A stretch of DNA of 64,000 bases from Macrostomum hystrix (lineage: Eukaryota; Platyhelminthes; Macrostomidae). The stretch spans positions 3,329,001 to 3,393,000 of the forward strand of contig CATNEN010000034.1 in NCBI GenBank assembly GCA_950097015.1, read 5' to 3'. The translations under genes and the position numbers were made by a program. This document shows, piece by piece, positions 1-10,892 of this stretch. How positions within the stretch are numbered: position 1 is the stretch's first letter; every line of letters begins with the position of its first letter. A model generated the notes under the pieces. The model was not told the origin of the DNA. It saw nothing but the letters and a program-made list of their open reading frames with translations, and ran no database searches.

Positions 1-83
1 TCTCCTTCACAACGAAAGCCTCCATGACTGTAAATATTCGTACAAGAGAGAAAACTAATGCTTTATAGTGTTTTATCTCGCAG

Positions 84-198
84 GTACAAAGATCATACAC
101 CTGGGCCACACAGACTTGGGAAGTGGAGGATGTTTCAGGGATTTGGACTGAGAATGTCGCCCTACAGATATGAATTCTATGACTGCGGATTTTGCTGA
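84..198 (+). CDS. Possible 3'-terminal exon of an unidentified gene (partial)
   Basis: A plausible intron end precedes this frame: a CTAAT branch-like site, a T-rich run and CTCGCAG (AG at 82-83). The open frame runs to TGA at 196-198 and gives about 38 residues rich in Gly, Arg and aromatics, with HTPGPHRLGKWRMFQGFG and YRYEFYDCGFC. I do not recognise it. A stretch this short can be open by chance; the acceptor-like context is the main support. Confidence 0.3.
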
Positions 199-205
199 CT
201 TCCAG

Positions 206-277
206 ACACAGCAGCACAGCTGCAATATCTTCTTTTTCAAAGCATTAAATGGTCTGGCCCCCCATATAGCATCATAG
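206..277 (+). pseudogene. Relic of a non-LTR retrotransposon reverse transcriptase C-terminus
   Basis: One plus-strand frame reads FFFKALNGLAPH before a stop at 275-277. FKALNGLAP is typical of the C-terminal part of many LINE reverse transcriptases (family knowledge). No further match is visible on either side, so at most a small decayed fragment remains. Confidence 0.35.
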
Positions 278-526
278 CGCAGACTGTCAACTGAACTGGG
301 CCATTGGGACGGGGTTGGGAGCGAAAGCCAGGAACAACTATATGATAAAAAATTGTAAGCAAAATGTTTGGAAGACGCAGAAGAGAGAGAGAAGGGAGAG
401 AACAAGAAGCGCATAGCTAGTTGCCAACCCCGCAACTTCGATGCGAAACTGTGATAACAAAAATATTTCCTTTTGCCCATTTTCGCTCGGGCTTGCTTGC
501 CTGATAGCTTCTGCTTCTAAAGGTGG

Positions 527-775
527 GTGGACGGATTGCTTTTGGCGGATGGGAGTCGCTGTTTGGTGGACAAATGTCATAGCAGGTTGGTTCCCGACCA
601 CAAAACTCCCGGCCATGCAATAGCAGATGATGTTGATACGGCATTAGCAACAGCAGCAGCAGCAGCTGCAGCTGCAGCAGAAGCAGCCGTGGATCAAAAA
701 ATATTAGACAAGTTCACTCTGATTCTCGATCAGTTGTGCGCTAACACAACTATTGGGCCTATCGATCAGCACTGA
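527..775 (+). other. Short open frame with alanine run, uncertain
   Basis: An 82-codon frame with a GCA/GCT-encoded Ala run (about 655-690) followed by DQKILDKFTLILDQL, which could form an amphipathic helix. The trinucleotide repeat may alone explain the openness. No family is recognised. Confidence 0.12.
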
Positions 776-779
776 TACG

Positions 780-1380
780 TATTGGAGTCAACCAAGCTGT
801 TTTAATCTAGCTTTATTCGGCTTTGCTTGGAGTTAGAAATTGAAGGTAAACTAACTAAAGATCTGTAACTACACATTTAACAGCGTATCTCACTTTGTTC
901 TCAAAGCACTGCTCAAACTGCAGCCAGCTAGGAAGGAATGCGGCTTTAAAAAATAGCGAGAAATCAACAGACTCAACATAGTAAAATAGATTTTTCTCTA
1001 AAACAAAAACTTATCAGGCCCTTCATATCTTGGAAATAGCGCTGAAGTGTATTTTTGTCAGTTTTTTCTCTCTTGCGGGAATAGGAAAATTAGCAGCGAA
1101 AAACTATTAGAAATGATCGCTGCGCGAGGACGATAGATTGAGAAGTTAAGAACGGCCGCCCATTCAGACAGCTAGTAATAACCACTCATTTGGCTTCAGA
1201 TAAGGCAAAATCTAATATACTAGCCTAAAGCCACATGGACTCCTGCACACAGCCTAAATGTGACTGCAATAGTACACAGAGCGAATAGCAATGCAACGAG
1301 TCACCTTTATAACTGTGGGTCATACACTGAAGGGTAGCAAATGACTGTATGTTTGGGTGTTGAAAATTCGCTGCTAACAA
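780..1380. other. Spacer without recognised features
   Basis: A+T-rich unique sequence between the Ala-rich frame and the 59-bp array. I see no gene, RNA or clear regulatory element. Confidence 0.5.
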
Positions 1381-3039
1381 TAAGCTGACCATCTGTGATC
1401 CCCTACCTGATTATCAGTCACCTGATATCGGATCTGGGATAAGCTGACCATCTGTGATCCCCTACCTGATTATCAGTCACCTGATATAGGATCTGGGATA
1501 AGCTGACCATCTGTGATCCCCTACCTGATTATCAGTCACCTGATATCGGATCTGGGATAAGCTGATCATCTGTGATCCCCTACCTGATTATCAGTCACCT
1601 GATATCGGATCTGGGATAAGCTGACCATCTGTGATCCCCTACCTGATTATCAGTCACCTGATATCGGATCTGGGATAAGCTGACCATCTGTGATCCCCTA
1701 CCTGATTATCAGTCACCTGATATCGGATCTGGGATAAGCTGACCATCTGTGATCCCCTACCTGATTATCAGTCACCTGATATAGGATCTGGGATAAGCTG
1801 ACCATCTGTGATCCCCTACCTGATTATCAGTCACCTGATATCGGATCTGGGATAAGCTGATCATCTGTGATCCCCTACCTGATTATCAGTCACCTGATAT
1901 AGGATCTGGGATAAGCTGACCATCTGTGATCCCCTACCTGATTATCAGTCACCTGATATCGGATCTGGGATAAGCTGACCATCTGTGATCCCCTACCTGA
2001 TTATCAGTCACCTGATATCGGATCTGGGATAAGATGACCATCTGTGATCCCCTACCTGATTATCAGTCACCTGATATCGGATCTGGGATAAGCTGACCAT
2101 CTGTGATCCCCTACCTGATTATCAGTCACCTGATATAGGATCTGGGATAAGCTGACCATCTGTGATCCCCTACCTGATTATCAGTCACCTGATATAGGAT
2201 CTGGGATAAGCTGACCATCTGTGATCCCCTACCTGATTATCAGTCACCTGATATAGGATCTGGGATAAGCTGATCATCTGTGATCCCTACCTGATTATCA
2301 GTCACCTGATATAGGATCTGGGATAAGCTGACCATCTGTGATCCCCTACCTGATTATCAGTCACCTGATATAGGATCTGGGATAAGCTGACCATCTGTGA
2401 TCCCTACCTGATTATCAGTCACCTGATATAGGATCTGGGATAAGCTGACCATCTGTGATCCCTACCTGATTATCAGTCACCTGATATAGGATCTGGGATA
2501 AGCTGACCATCTGTGATCCCTACCTGATTATCAGTCACCTGATATAGGATCTGGGATAAGCTGACCATCTGTGATCCCCTACCTGATTATCAGTCACCTG
2601 ATATCGGATCTGGGATAAGCTGACCATCTGTTATCCCCTACCTGATTATCAGTCACCTGATATCGGATCTGGAATAAGCTAATGATCTGTGATCCCCTAC
2701 CTGATTATCAGTCACCTGATATCGGATCTGGGATAAGCTGACCATCTGTGATCCCCTACCTGATTATCAGTCACCTGATATCGGATCTGGGATAAGCTGA
2801 CCATCTGTGATCCCCTACCTGATTATCAGTCACCTGATATAGGATCTGGGATAAGCTGATCATCTGTGATCCCCTTCCTGATTATCAGTCACCTGATATC
2901 GCATCTGGGATAAGCTGATCATCTGTGATCCCCTACCTGATTATCAGTCACCTGATATAGGATCTGGGATAAGCTGACCATCTGTGATCCCCTACCTGAT
3001 TATCAGTCACCTGATATAGGATCTGGGATAAGCTGATCA
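1381..3039. repeat. 59-bp tandem repeat, about 28 copies
   Basis: The representative unit is 1381-1439; four units lack one C and are 58 bp (near 2,281-2,520). Variants are GACCATC/GATCATC and TATCGG/TATAGG. Each unit has the dyad CTGATTATCAG and usually a GATATC palindrome. Units abut without spacers, so it is a minisatellite. Confidence 0.97.
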
Positions 3040-3429
3040 GACAAGCCGGATATCAGTAATTATGTATATATGTATTTATGTATAGTTATCCCATCTTTTT
3101 AAGCTGGCGAGAATACAGTTTGCTACAATATATTACATAAAATGTATTTGTAGGATATTCCAGTAGTTTTTAATCTGAAAATCTCTAGGATTATAAGCGG
3201 AATGCAGCACATCTAACTCACGTTTTTTCACCGCAGAGCAGTTTTACAAGTTCGACGCGCAAAGTATGCCGTCCTGTTCCAGGGCTGTTTAGGCAGGATT
3301 CTGAGCAACGCGGCTCAATGGCTGAGTTAGGCAGGGGCAGACTAAAGGATATCGCCGCTGTCGAGATTGAGTCGAGTGAGGTGAATTAGTTAGCGCGCGC
3401 GCCAACTTTTAAAATAGGCGCCTTCTGAT
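3040..3429. other. Spacer: A+T-rich, then G+C-rich
   Basis: A+T-rich to about 3,200, then increasingly CpG-rich, with a GCGCGCGCGCC run near 3,395. No gene recognised. Confidence 0.5.
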
Positions 3430-3560
3430 GGCATTGGACTGGGATTGGTGGGTGGGGTGGCCGTGTTATTGCTTGGAGTGCTGCGGTGGCCGGCCCATTG
3501 CTGACGGAAGTTGGCGAAAATGTCGCCATCCTATTGGTCCGCAGAGTTTTGCAGGTGAGG
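3430..3560 (+). promoter_or_regulatory. G+C-rich promoter-like block (ETS, E2F, YY1 and CCAAT motifs)
   Basis: Within 40 bp are ACGGAAGT (ETS-like, 3504-3511), TTGGCGAAAA (E2F-like, 3511-3520), CGCCATCCT (YY1-like, 3524-3532) and an inverted CCAAT box (3533-3537). Two more ATTGG motifs lie at 3433-3437 and 3444-3448. Such clusters are typical of housekeeping promoters. An ATG at 3520 opens a short frame to a CAG|GTGAGG donor-like site (3554|3555), a possible first exon, but no downstream gene could be joined to it. Confidence 0.35.
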
Positions 3561-3800
3561 GGTGGCTACCCCACAGCCACCCCCAGCCAACACGCTAGCT
3601 GCTAAACTATGCCAGACAGTAAATAAACATGCTACTGCAGCAGTCTGTGAACTGTTTTGCCTATCCGGGCACCCTTGATAGCAGTGAGCACGATTTAATG
3701 CGAGTTTGTGCTCCAGCAGAGAATAAACCCAACTGGCTTATCCGCGACCACAGTCTACCAGAACTCATGTTTAAGTGAAGTTTGTGCTCAAAAGTTTAGC

Positions 3801-4391
3801 TCAACACTTCCCCCCGTCCAACACACTCCATACCGGCTCTTGCCCGCCCCCCTCGATTGTGTCCTGGGATAGAAAACCGCTTTGTGTTTTCCTCGCTCGG
3901 GATAGCACTGGGGGGGACACCATCTCCCACTCCACGCGGTCCCTACCGGAAGCTGGGGGCGCCAAGTCACTTTTCTCCTCCCTGACGTATCCCTGAATGG
4001 GATAATACAGGGAATCAGGGTGGGCCAGGCCCCGGATCCCCAGATCATCCCGGACCTGGGCCGTGAGGAGTTGAAGGGAAGCTGGGGTGGAGTTGTTGAA
4101 GTTGCGTTGGCTAGCTGGACAGGTTTTTGTGTTGTCCTCATTTTTTAAGGGGAAGCAGAATTTCCCAGATCCCACACAGCCAGCCTTCTTCTTCTTCTGC
4201 AGCAGCAGCAGCAGCAGCTCCATCGCTTCTCCCATGCTGAGCCCATCCGTCTCTTCTGCGTTTCCTCTTGTGAGGCCCCAAACTAAAGCCGGGTCCACCC
4301 CAGTGTCCAATTTTATCAGGGGAATAAGGCCGAGAGTTCCTATTCTTTTTCCTTCCAAAAACTCCCTACTTTGCTTGTTACAGTATCCCAA
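3801..4391 (-). CDS. Hypothetical 196-codon frame, unrecognised
   Basis: The longest open frame outside tandem repeats. It contains a Leu run from a CTG repeat followed by KKKK, and a Gly/Pro-rich C-terminal half. I recognise no domain, signal peptide or membrane segment. The region is G+C-rich, which lengthens chance frames, and a 105-codon plus-strand frame (4,087-4,404) overlaps it. AATAAA-bearing sequence at 3,600-3,730 could suggest an LTR-type element, but no terminal repeat pair or primer site was found. Confidence 0.18.
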   Translation of the reverse strand: MGYCNKQSREFLEGKRIGTLGLIPLIKLDTGVDPALVWGLTRGNAEETDGLSMGEAMELLLLLLQKKKKAGCVGSGKFCFPLKNEDNTKTCPASQRNFNNSTPASLQLLTAQVRDDLGIRGLAHPDSLYYPIQGYVREEKSDLAPPASGRDRVEWEMVSPPVLSRARKTQSGFLSQDTIEGGGQEPVWSVLDGGKC

Positions 4392-4404
4392 ACCAGCTCT
4401 TTAG

Positions 4405-5662
4405 TGCCCTCCTACTTTATATACTACCTCCTGACTCCGAGACTCACCGCTGGGGCGTCGACGGGTGGGCCGAGGGAACAATAGGGAACAGGGCGACTCA
4501 GCACCTCCCACCCGGCCATCAACAAGTTGAGAAGGCCTGCCTGCTTAGTAGGGGCACTAAAGTTTCTTTTAAAATGCTTTAATTTCTTCCTACGCAGCGC
4601 CAACTAAATTGGGACTACTTGAAGATGTTAAACTTGTCATCTCGTCAGCCAGCACAAGAATACTCAATTTCTCTCCCAGGCAGCAACAGGCAGAGCGGCA
4701 AATGCTGGCAACAGCTCGCTGCCTTGAATGTAAAAGCTAGTAGGAGCTAGCGATATTAGTGAGTTAACTAGCTTGCTGCTTTTGTAAAGGAGCAAAGAGC
4801 AGTACAACTAGCCGCTCGCTTGCTAGTGTGTGTGTATGTGGCAGCAGCCGTTAATTAGAAGGTATAGGGTTTATCAGCACAAGTCGCGCATTAACAATGG
4901 CCCGATAACCAAGCAATGCGCTCCCGAAGGCCATATCTGTCCACCTCCCCTTTCCACCCTCGCGGCTAACGATGTCTCCGTGAGGCAAAGATCTCGGGCT
5001 GGCGGCTTTCGTATTACAATGTGTTGAGCAGACTCAGGGCGAGGAGGAGTCTAGGAGGGAGGTGGTGATAGTTCGCATCGTTGAGTACAAAGGTGAGCAC
5101 TGAGAGAATTATCGCATGCTAAAAAAGAGAGATGGGACAAATTATCCACAGTCAGTGACTCAAACTGATTAGAGGCAAGCCAATGTAATATATTTAGGGG
5201 TTGAAGGCCATTAATTTACAATGGGGTGAGATTTTTTGTCTGTTCTCATTCAGCCTGTCCGGTAACCCCAATCAAGCAGAAGCTTTGGCAGCGGGAACTA
5301 ATTTTTGCATATAATAAGCAGCGAATATATTAACTACCCAGCCTGACCATGTGCGTCCCTAGCCCCCATCTGCTTAACAGTTGTTAATCTATGAAATTAG
5401 TCCCAATTTATCCGGCCCCTGTACTGCTGAAGGGCTTCAATCCATTCAAGATCGTTGGTGGGTGGTTGATCAACTACTTATAGACCTCTCAGGTAGAACT
5501 GCTTCATCAAGAGCCTGTGAGAGCACACGGCCCACAGCTAGTTAACTTCCTATTGCAAATAGTGGACAAATTTTCACTTGCAAACCTGCAGTGGCTTGTG
5601 CGTGAATCAATTTTTCCTTGCACTGATTGATAAACAAAATGAAATTGTTTAAATAAATCACC
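4405..5662. other. Mostly unrecognised spacer with one acceptor-like site
   Basis: The only exon-like signal is TTTCTTCCTACGCAG ending at 4597, followed by 50 open codons to TAG at 4748-4750 on the plus strand (starting RQLNWDYLKMLNLSS). The product is not recognised. The rest holds no gene or repeat I can name. Confidence 0.3.
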
Positions 5663-5727
<65 letters not shown>

Positions 5728-5733
5728 CGCTCG

Positions 5734-5764
<31 letters not shown>

Positions 5765-5802
5765 TAATCTATCTATCTATCTATTAATCTATCTATCTAT
5801 TA

Positions 5803-5861
<59 letters not shown>

Positions 5862-5883
5862 CATCTATCTATCTATCTATCTA
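5663..5883. repeat. (CTAT)n microsatellite, block 1
   Basis: CTAT tetranucleotides with a few TTAAT interruptions, directly left of the first Penelope-like fragment. Confidence 0.95.
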
Positions 5884-6113
5884 GCACATTTTTAGTTGGC
5901 TGCATGTACACTTGTTCATCGTGCCTGCTCAGCCTATCCACTCTCAATACCATTTATTTGTCGCTATAAAAGTCTCGCTCAAACTTCGCTCTCTTCGCTT
6001 CTCAAATAAACGGACCCTGACGAAGGCCCAGTAAGGGCCGAAATATTGGTCGACTGATTCAACTTGCAATTAAGAGAGATTCCTACTCTGTGTGCGTGGT
6101 TTCTTTACATTCG
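5884..6113 (+). mobile_element. Penelope-like or SINE-like retroelement fragment, copy 1
   Basis: A unique 230-bp segment between two CTAT blocks. It contains TATAAAAG (near 5,965), then CTGACGA, a GGCCC/GGGCC hairpin and GAAA (6017-6043), followed by GGTC (6048-6051). CTGANGA, stem II, GAAA and GTC are in the order of a hammerhead ribozyme core, which is known from Penelope-like elements. Stem I pairing is poor, so activity is doubtful. The tail runs straight into CTAT repeats, as some retroelement 3' ends do. Confidence 0.5.
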
Positions 6114-6124
6114 TCTATCTATCC

Positions 6125-6163
<39 letters not shown>

Positions 6164-6250
6164 CATCTATCTATCTATCTATCTATCTATCTATATATTA
6201 ATCAATCTATCTATCTATTAATCTATCTATCTATCTATCTATCTATCTCT
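6114..6250. repeat. (CTAT)n microsatellite, block 2
   Basis: CTAT tetranucleotides with TTAAT interruptions between the two retroelement fragments. Confidence 0.93.
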
Positions 6251-6252
6251 CT

Positions 6253-6364
6253 TCAAATAAACGGACCCTGACGAAGGCCCAGTAAGGGCCGAAATATTGG
6301 TCGACAGATTCAACTTGCAATTAAGAGAGATTCCTACTCTGTGTGCGTGGTTTCTTTACATTCG
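6253..6364 (+). mobile_element. Penelope-like or SINE-like retroelement fragment, copy 2
   Basis: A 112-bp repeat of 6002-6113 at an offset of 251 bp; the only difference I saw is GACTGATTC against GACAGATTC after the GGTC. The hammerhead-like core is at 6268-6294. The 5' part is missing, so this is either a truncated insertion or a local duplication together with flanking CTAT repeats. Confidence 0.5.
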
Positions 6365-6397
6365 TCTATCTATCTATTAATCAATCTATCTATCTAA

Positions 6398-6437
<40 letters not shown>

Positions 6438-6438
6438 A
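6365..6438. repeat. (CTAT)n microsatellite, block 3
   Basis: The CTAT continuation directly after the second retroelement fragment. Confidence 0.93.
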
Positions 6439-7429
6439 AGCAATGTCAATTATTTTTATCCGCTTTAAGAAACGGGACCCACTCTCTCTCTGTCTCCCTT
6501 ACGCCCTGTTTGTCTCGTATTGCTTTAAAAAATCAATTTCCTTAGTGGAAATAAAGGTGCCAGTGCAGTGCAGAGGCAACAGGCCAAGTGGGCGAGTTGA
6601 ACAGAAGCTTGTGAGCACCAAATCCTAGTCTTATCCTACTCTGGAGCTAACACACTTGGCTTTCAGGGATTTTGTCCACCCCCACCCGAGAGCTCAAGAT
6701 TTAGCCCTGGCCTCATTCAGTAATCAAGCTGTGCAAGTGACTCCGCAGTTTTTGCAAAATCCCCTAAGCAATACGCCAGTGTTGGGGATATATTGGTTAG
6801 CAGTTAGCCTAGGTCCTCTACCGTTTCTAGCCATAGCGGCGCTATAGAGTGTATTGACAAATCTCTCTTGTTACACACCTGAAAGATATTGAATTATATA
6901 TACCTTCAACTGGCTGCATTGTCGTCAGTCACCGAAGCAACGCGGGATTCGGCCTGGCAAAACGCACCCCCAGCCTGGCCGTATTGTGTGCGGTTGTATT
7001 AGCTGACCTCCCCCCACCCCAACCTACTCAACCCGGATAGCCGAGCTGGGACAATGCTCAGGAATGATCAGGAATGGGGATCGCCAGTTCTCGAACTCAC
7101 ATTGGGACTATTAAATTTTTCCTATTATTATGTAGTCTTTTCGACAAACTCCACAACCATGCCCTAGGCCACTCTTGTGCTGTTCGGAATTGCTAAAACT
7201 GCTCAAAAATATGCTCAGATTTTTTGCTTCGATTTTTTAATAGTTTGCGATGTAATTTTTCTAATGGAAAATTACAACTCTATTATAAAGGGTAAAAAGT
7301 TTACAGCACATTATACTACTAATAGCTCTATAGTAGGCTGTTATGATTGATAGGTTTGCAGTACCCGTGAACCTCGCGGCTGTCAATTCTGTTAGCCCTT
7401 GACAATAGTTTGACATATCCAGCTTCCTC
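6439..7429. other. Spacer without recognised genes
   Basis: Unique sequence with only short frames. A GTTCGAGAAC stretch on the minus strand near 7,090-7,105 resembles a tRNA B box but has no partner A box. Confidence 0.5.
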
Positions 7430-8354
7430 CTGACAGATTCTGCTTACTCCTGACAGATTCTGTTTACTCCTGACAGATTCTGCTTACTCCTGACAAATTC
7501 TGTTAGGACTCATGACAGATTCTGTTTACTCCTGACAGATTCTGTTGACTTCTGACGGATTGTGCTTACTCCTGACAGATTCTGTTAGGACTCATGACAG
7601 ATTCTGCTTACTCCTGACAGATTCTGTTAGGACTCATGACAGATTCTGCTTACTCCTGACAGATTCTGTTTACTCCTGACAGATTCTTTTTACTCCTGAC
7701 AGATTCTGTTTACTCCTGACAGATTCTGTTTACTCATGACAGATTCTGTTTACTCCTGACAGATTCTGCTTACTCCTGACAGACTCTGTTAGGACTCACG
7801 ACAGATTCTGCTTACTCCTGACAGATTCTGTTTACTCCTGACAGATTCTTTTTACTCCTGACAGATTCTGTTGACTTCTGACGGATTGTGCTTACTCCTG
7901 ACGGATTCTGTTGCCTCCTGACCGATTCTGCTTACTCCTGACAGATCCTGTTTACTCCTGACAGATTCTGTTTGCTCCTGACAGATTCTGTTTACTCCTG
8001 ACAGATTCTGTTTACTCCTGACAGATTCTGTTTACTCCTGACAGATTCTGTTTACTCCTGACAGATTCTGTTTACTCCTGACAGATTCTGTTTACTCCTG
8101 ACAGATTCTGTTTACTCCTGACAGATTCTGTTTACTCCTGACAGATTCTGTTTACTCCTGACAGATTCTGTTTACTCCTGACAGATTCTGTTGACTTCTG
8201 ACGGATTGTGCTTACTCCTGACAGATTCTGTTGCCTCCTGACCGATTCTGCTTACTCCTGACAGATCCTGTTTACTCCTGACAGATTCTGTTTACTCCTG
8301 ACAGATTCTGTTTACTCCTGACGGATTGTGTTTACTCCTGACAGATTTACTCCT
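7430..8354. repeat. 20-bp tandem repeat, about 45 copies
   Basis: The unit is CTGACAGATTCTGTTTACTC, with variants CTTACTC, TTGACTTC and a longer GTTAGGACTCATG form. The homogeneous core at about 7,990-8,190 suggests recent local amplification. Confidence 0.95.
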
Positions 8355-8506
8355 CATTAAGATCATATTGCTTATTCTAGTCATAGGTCGCTCCGTTTCT
8401 GACAAAATTTGAGTTTTCCAGCTAATTCTGTGGCTTCAGTTAATCCTTAAGCGGAGTGAATAAGTTTGTGAAATAGCTAGCTATTTGAATACTATTATTT
8501 GTACAG

Positions 8507-8731
8507 TCATATAAAAGTGGTTCGGCTGATACGGATTATCTGATTCAGATCATTGCAAAAAAAGTGTATATACGGGACACTTTTTTGAATGACGCAGTTA
8601 AACCAACTGCATTATCTAAAGCGGGACATCTTAAAGTAATCCGCTTATTGCTTGAACAATGGACTGAGGGAAATAATAATTTCTTCAAACTCTCCAGTAG
8701 CTGCTGGAGTCTAAAGCTGTGCAGAATTTAA
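8507..8731 (+). pseudogene. Possible ankyrin-repeat exon or fragment
   Basis: After an acceptor-like ATTATTTGTACAG (AG at 8505-8506) a frame of 74 codons stays open to TAA at 8729-8731. It contains TALSKAGHLKVIRLLLEQW, close to the second half of an ankyrin repeat (TPLHLAA..GHLEVVKLLLE). The upstream part (DYLIQIIAKKVYIRDTF) could be the end of a previous repeat. The residues after the motif are low-complexity and no downstream donor is obvious. It may be a terminal exon, a decayed copy, or coincidence. Confidence 0.4.
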
Positions 8732-9119
8732 TGAGAAAATATATGACACTCGTAGTTGTCAGGAGTTGAGTCAACAGCTGCATGAATAACAGCCAGTGTA
8801 AGGCAGTGACCATATTGCTAACAGCTGCTACTAAAGTAAGATATGGACAATCACAGACTGCTAGCTTAATAACTCACTACCTAAAGTGTTTTGACTACTT
8901 CTGTCTAATAAGTACGAATTATTTTCTGTGTGGGCAAAGCAATGGGCACTTTTTACTATTTGCAGAGTATGTAATTTTTTCTAAATGTTTCTACGAGCTA
9001 ATATAGCTGCAAATATTCTTTCTTCCTATTCTGCCTCCTATTTTGATTAGATACATTTAAAATGTAAAAATCATCATCTGAGTATCCTATCTCACCTATC
9101 TCCGATCTCTCCTCTCTCA
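8732..9119. other. Spacer without recognised features
   Basis: A+T-rich sequence. A 74-codon plus-strand frame (8,782-9,006) starts with ATG but shows no recognisable domain. Confidence 0.5.
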
Positions 9120-9646
9120 TTTCTCTTCTCTCTCTTCTCTTCTTCTCCTTTCTCCTCTCTCCACCACTCTCCTCTCTCTTCTCTCCTCTCTCCTCTCTCC
9201 TCTCTCCACCTCTCTCCTCTCTCCTCTCTCCTCTCTCTTCTCTCCTCTCTCTTCTCTCCTCTCTCTTCTCTCCTCTCTCCTCTCTCCTCTCTCCTCTCTC
9301 TCTCTCCTCTCTCTTCTCTCCTCTCTCTTCTCTCCTCTCTCCTCTCTCTTCTCTCCTCTCTCTTCTCTCCTCTCTCCTCTCTCCTCTCTCCTCTCTCTTC
9401 TCTCCTCTCTCTTCTCTCCTCTCTCCTCTCTCCTCTCTCCTCTCTCCACCTCTCTTCTCTCCTCTCTCTTCTCTCCTCTCTCTTCTCTCCTCTCTCCTCT
9501 CTCCTCTCTCCTCTCTCTTCTCTCCTCTCTCCTCTCTCCTCTCTCTTCTCTCCTCTCTCTTCTCTCCTCTCTCCTCTCTCCTCTTTCCTCTCTCCACCTC
9601 TCTCCTCTCTCCTCTCTCCTCTCTCCTCTCTCCACCTCTCTCCCCT
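9120..9646. repeat. 527-bp polypyrimidine (CTCTCTTCT-type) tract
   Basis: The plus strand is C and T throughout apart from five or so CCACC/CCACCAC interruptions and one CTATC near the end. On the minus strand it reads as Arg/Glu-rich frames, a compositional artefact. Confidence 0.95.
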
Positions 9647-10223
9647 ATCCTCTTCATCTATTTCTGCTGTATTTAGTAATTTGCCATCTCTTTCGGTTCC
9701 TTCCTCTGTTTTGTCTCTTATTTTCATTTTCGCTTCTCTAGCTTGTTCAGTCTCTACTTTTTCCTTTCATGTTCACCGTTGTCCAAAACAGTATGAATGA
9801 TGCTACTTCAAGTAGTCCGGTGAAGTATTTTGAATCCCACTTTGCATGTTTAATTTAATGAGGCTACGGAAGTGTGAACTTAGCTAGTTGAGGTGCTATC
9901 GACCTCGCTCGGTCTCGGATAATCCCAGACGACTGGGCCTCTTCAGTTTAACAAGATGGCTCACTTCGGAGCCTGACAAATAATAATAATCAGCTGACTC
10001 GGCCAAATGAATCAATTGAAGCGAGTGAGAATGCTAAAATAAAATGGCTTCCAATCACCATGATTGAGTTAATTCCAAGCAATTGGCTTTTCAGAATACA
10101 GCTCGCAATCTCGCAAAGTTAAAGATTCCTAAGAAACCTTAGAAATCCTCAGAATCCGCTCTTAGAGCCTGCTTATAAAAGCGAAAGTTACAAACTAGTC
10201 CATAAGTAGGTTTCATCCAAAAT
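9647..10223. other. Spacer with an isolated TATA-like motif
   Basis: Unique sequence. CTTATAAAAGCG near 10,171-10,182 resembles a TATA box on the plus strand, but only the TGTC minisatellite follows. No gene recognised. Confidence 0.4.
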
Positions 10224-10853
10224 TGTCTGTCTGTGCTGGGTGTCTGTCTGTCTGTCTGTGCTGGGTGTCTGTCTGTGCTGGGTGTCTGTCTGTGCTGGGT
10301 GTCTGTCTGTCTGTCTGTGCTAGGTAGGTGTCTGTCTGTCTGTCTGTCTGTGCTAGGTAGGTGTCTGTCTGTCTGTCTGTCTGTGCTGGGTGTCTGTCTG
10401 TCTGTCTGTGCTAGGTAGGTGTCTGTCTGTCTGTCTGTGCTGGGTGTCTGTCTGTGCTGGGTGTCTGTCTGTGCTAGGTGTCTGTGCTGGGTGTCTGTCT
10501 GTCTGTGCTGGGTGTCTGTCTGTCTGTGCTAGGTAGGTGTCTGTCTGTCTGTCTGTGCTGGGTGTCTGTCTGTGCTGGGTGTCTGTGCTGGGTGTCTGTC
10601 TGTCTGTGCTGGGTGTCTGTCTGTCTGTGCTGGGTGTCTGTCTGTGCTAGGTGTCTGTCTGTGCTAGGTGTCTGTCTGTGCTAGGTGTCTGTGCTGGGTG
10701 TCTGTCTGTCTGTCTGTGCTAGGTAGGTGTCTGTCTGTCTGTCTGTGCTGGGTGTCTGTCTGTGCTGGGTGTCTGTCTGTGCTAGGTGTCTGTGCTGGGT
10801 GTCTGTCTGTCTGTGCTGGGTGTCTGTCTGTGCTGGGTGTCTGTCTGTCTGCC

Positions 10854-10892
<39 letters not shown>

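Noticed and set aside
1381-3039. CRISPR-like array
   Set aside because: Units are contiguous with no unique spacers, there are no cas genes, and the context is eukaryotic. It is a minisatellite.
7080-7110. tRNA-derived SINE on the minus strand
   Set aside because: Only a B-box-like GTTCGAGAAC is seen. There is no A box at the right distance, no tail and no target-site duplication.
8998-9727. Arg/Glu-rich proteins on the minus strand
   Set aside because: All three frames show the same low-complexity RREERGEKREE pattern, caused by the polypyrimidine tract.
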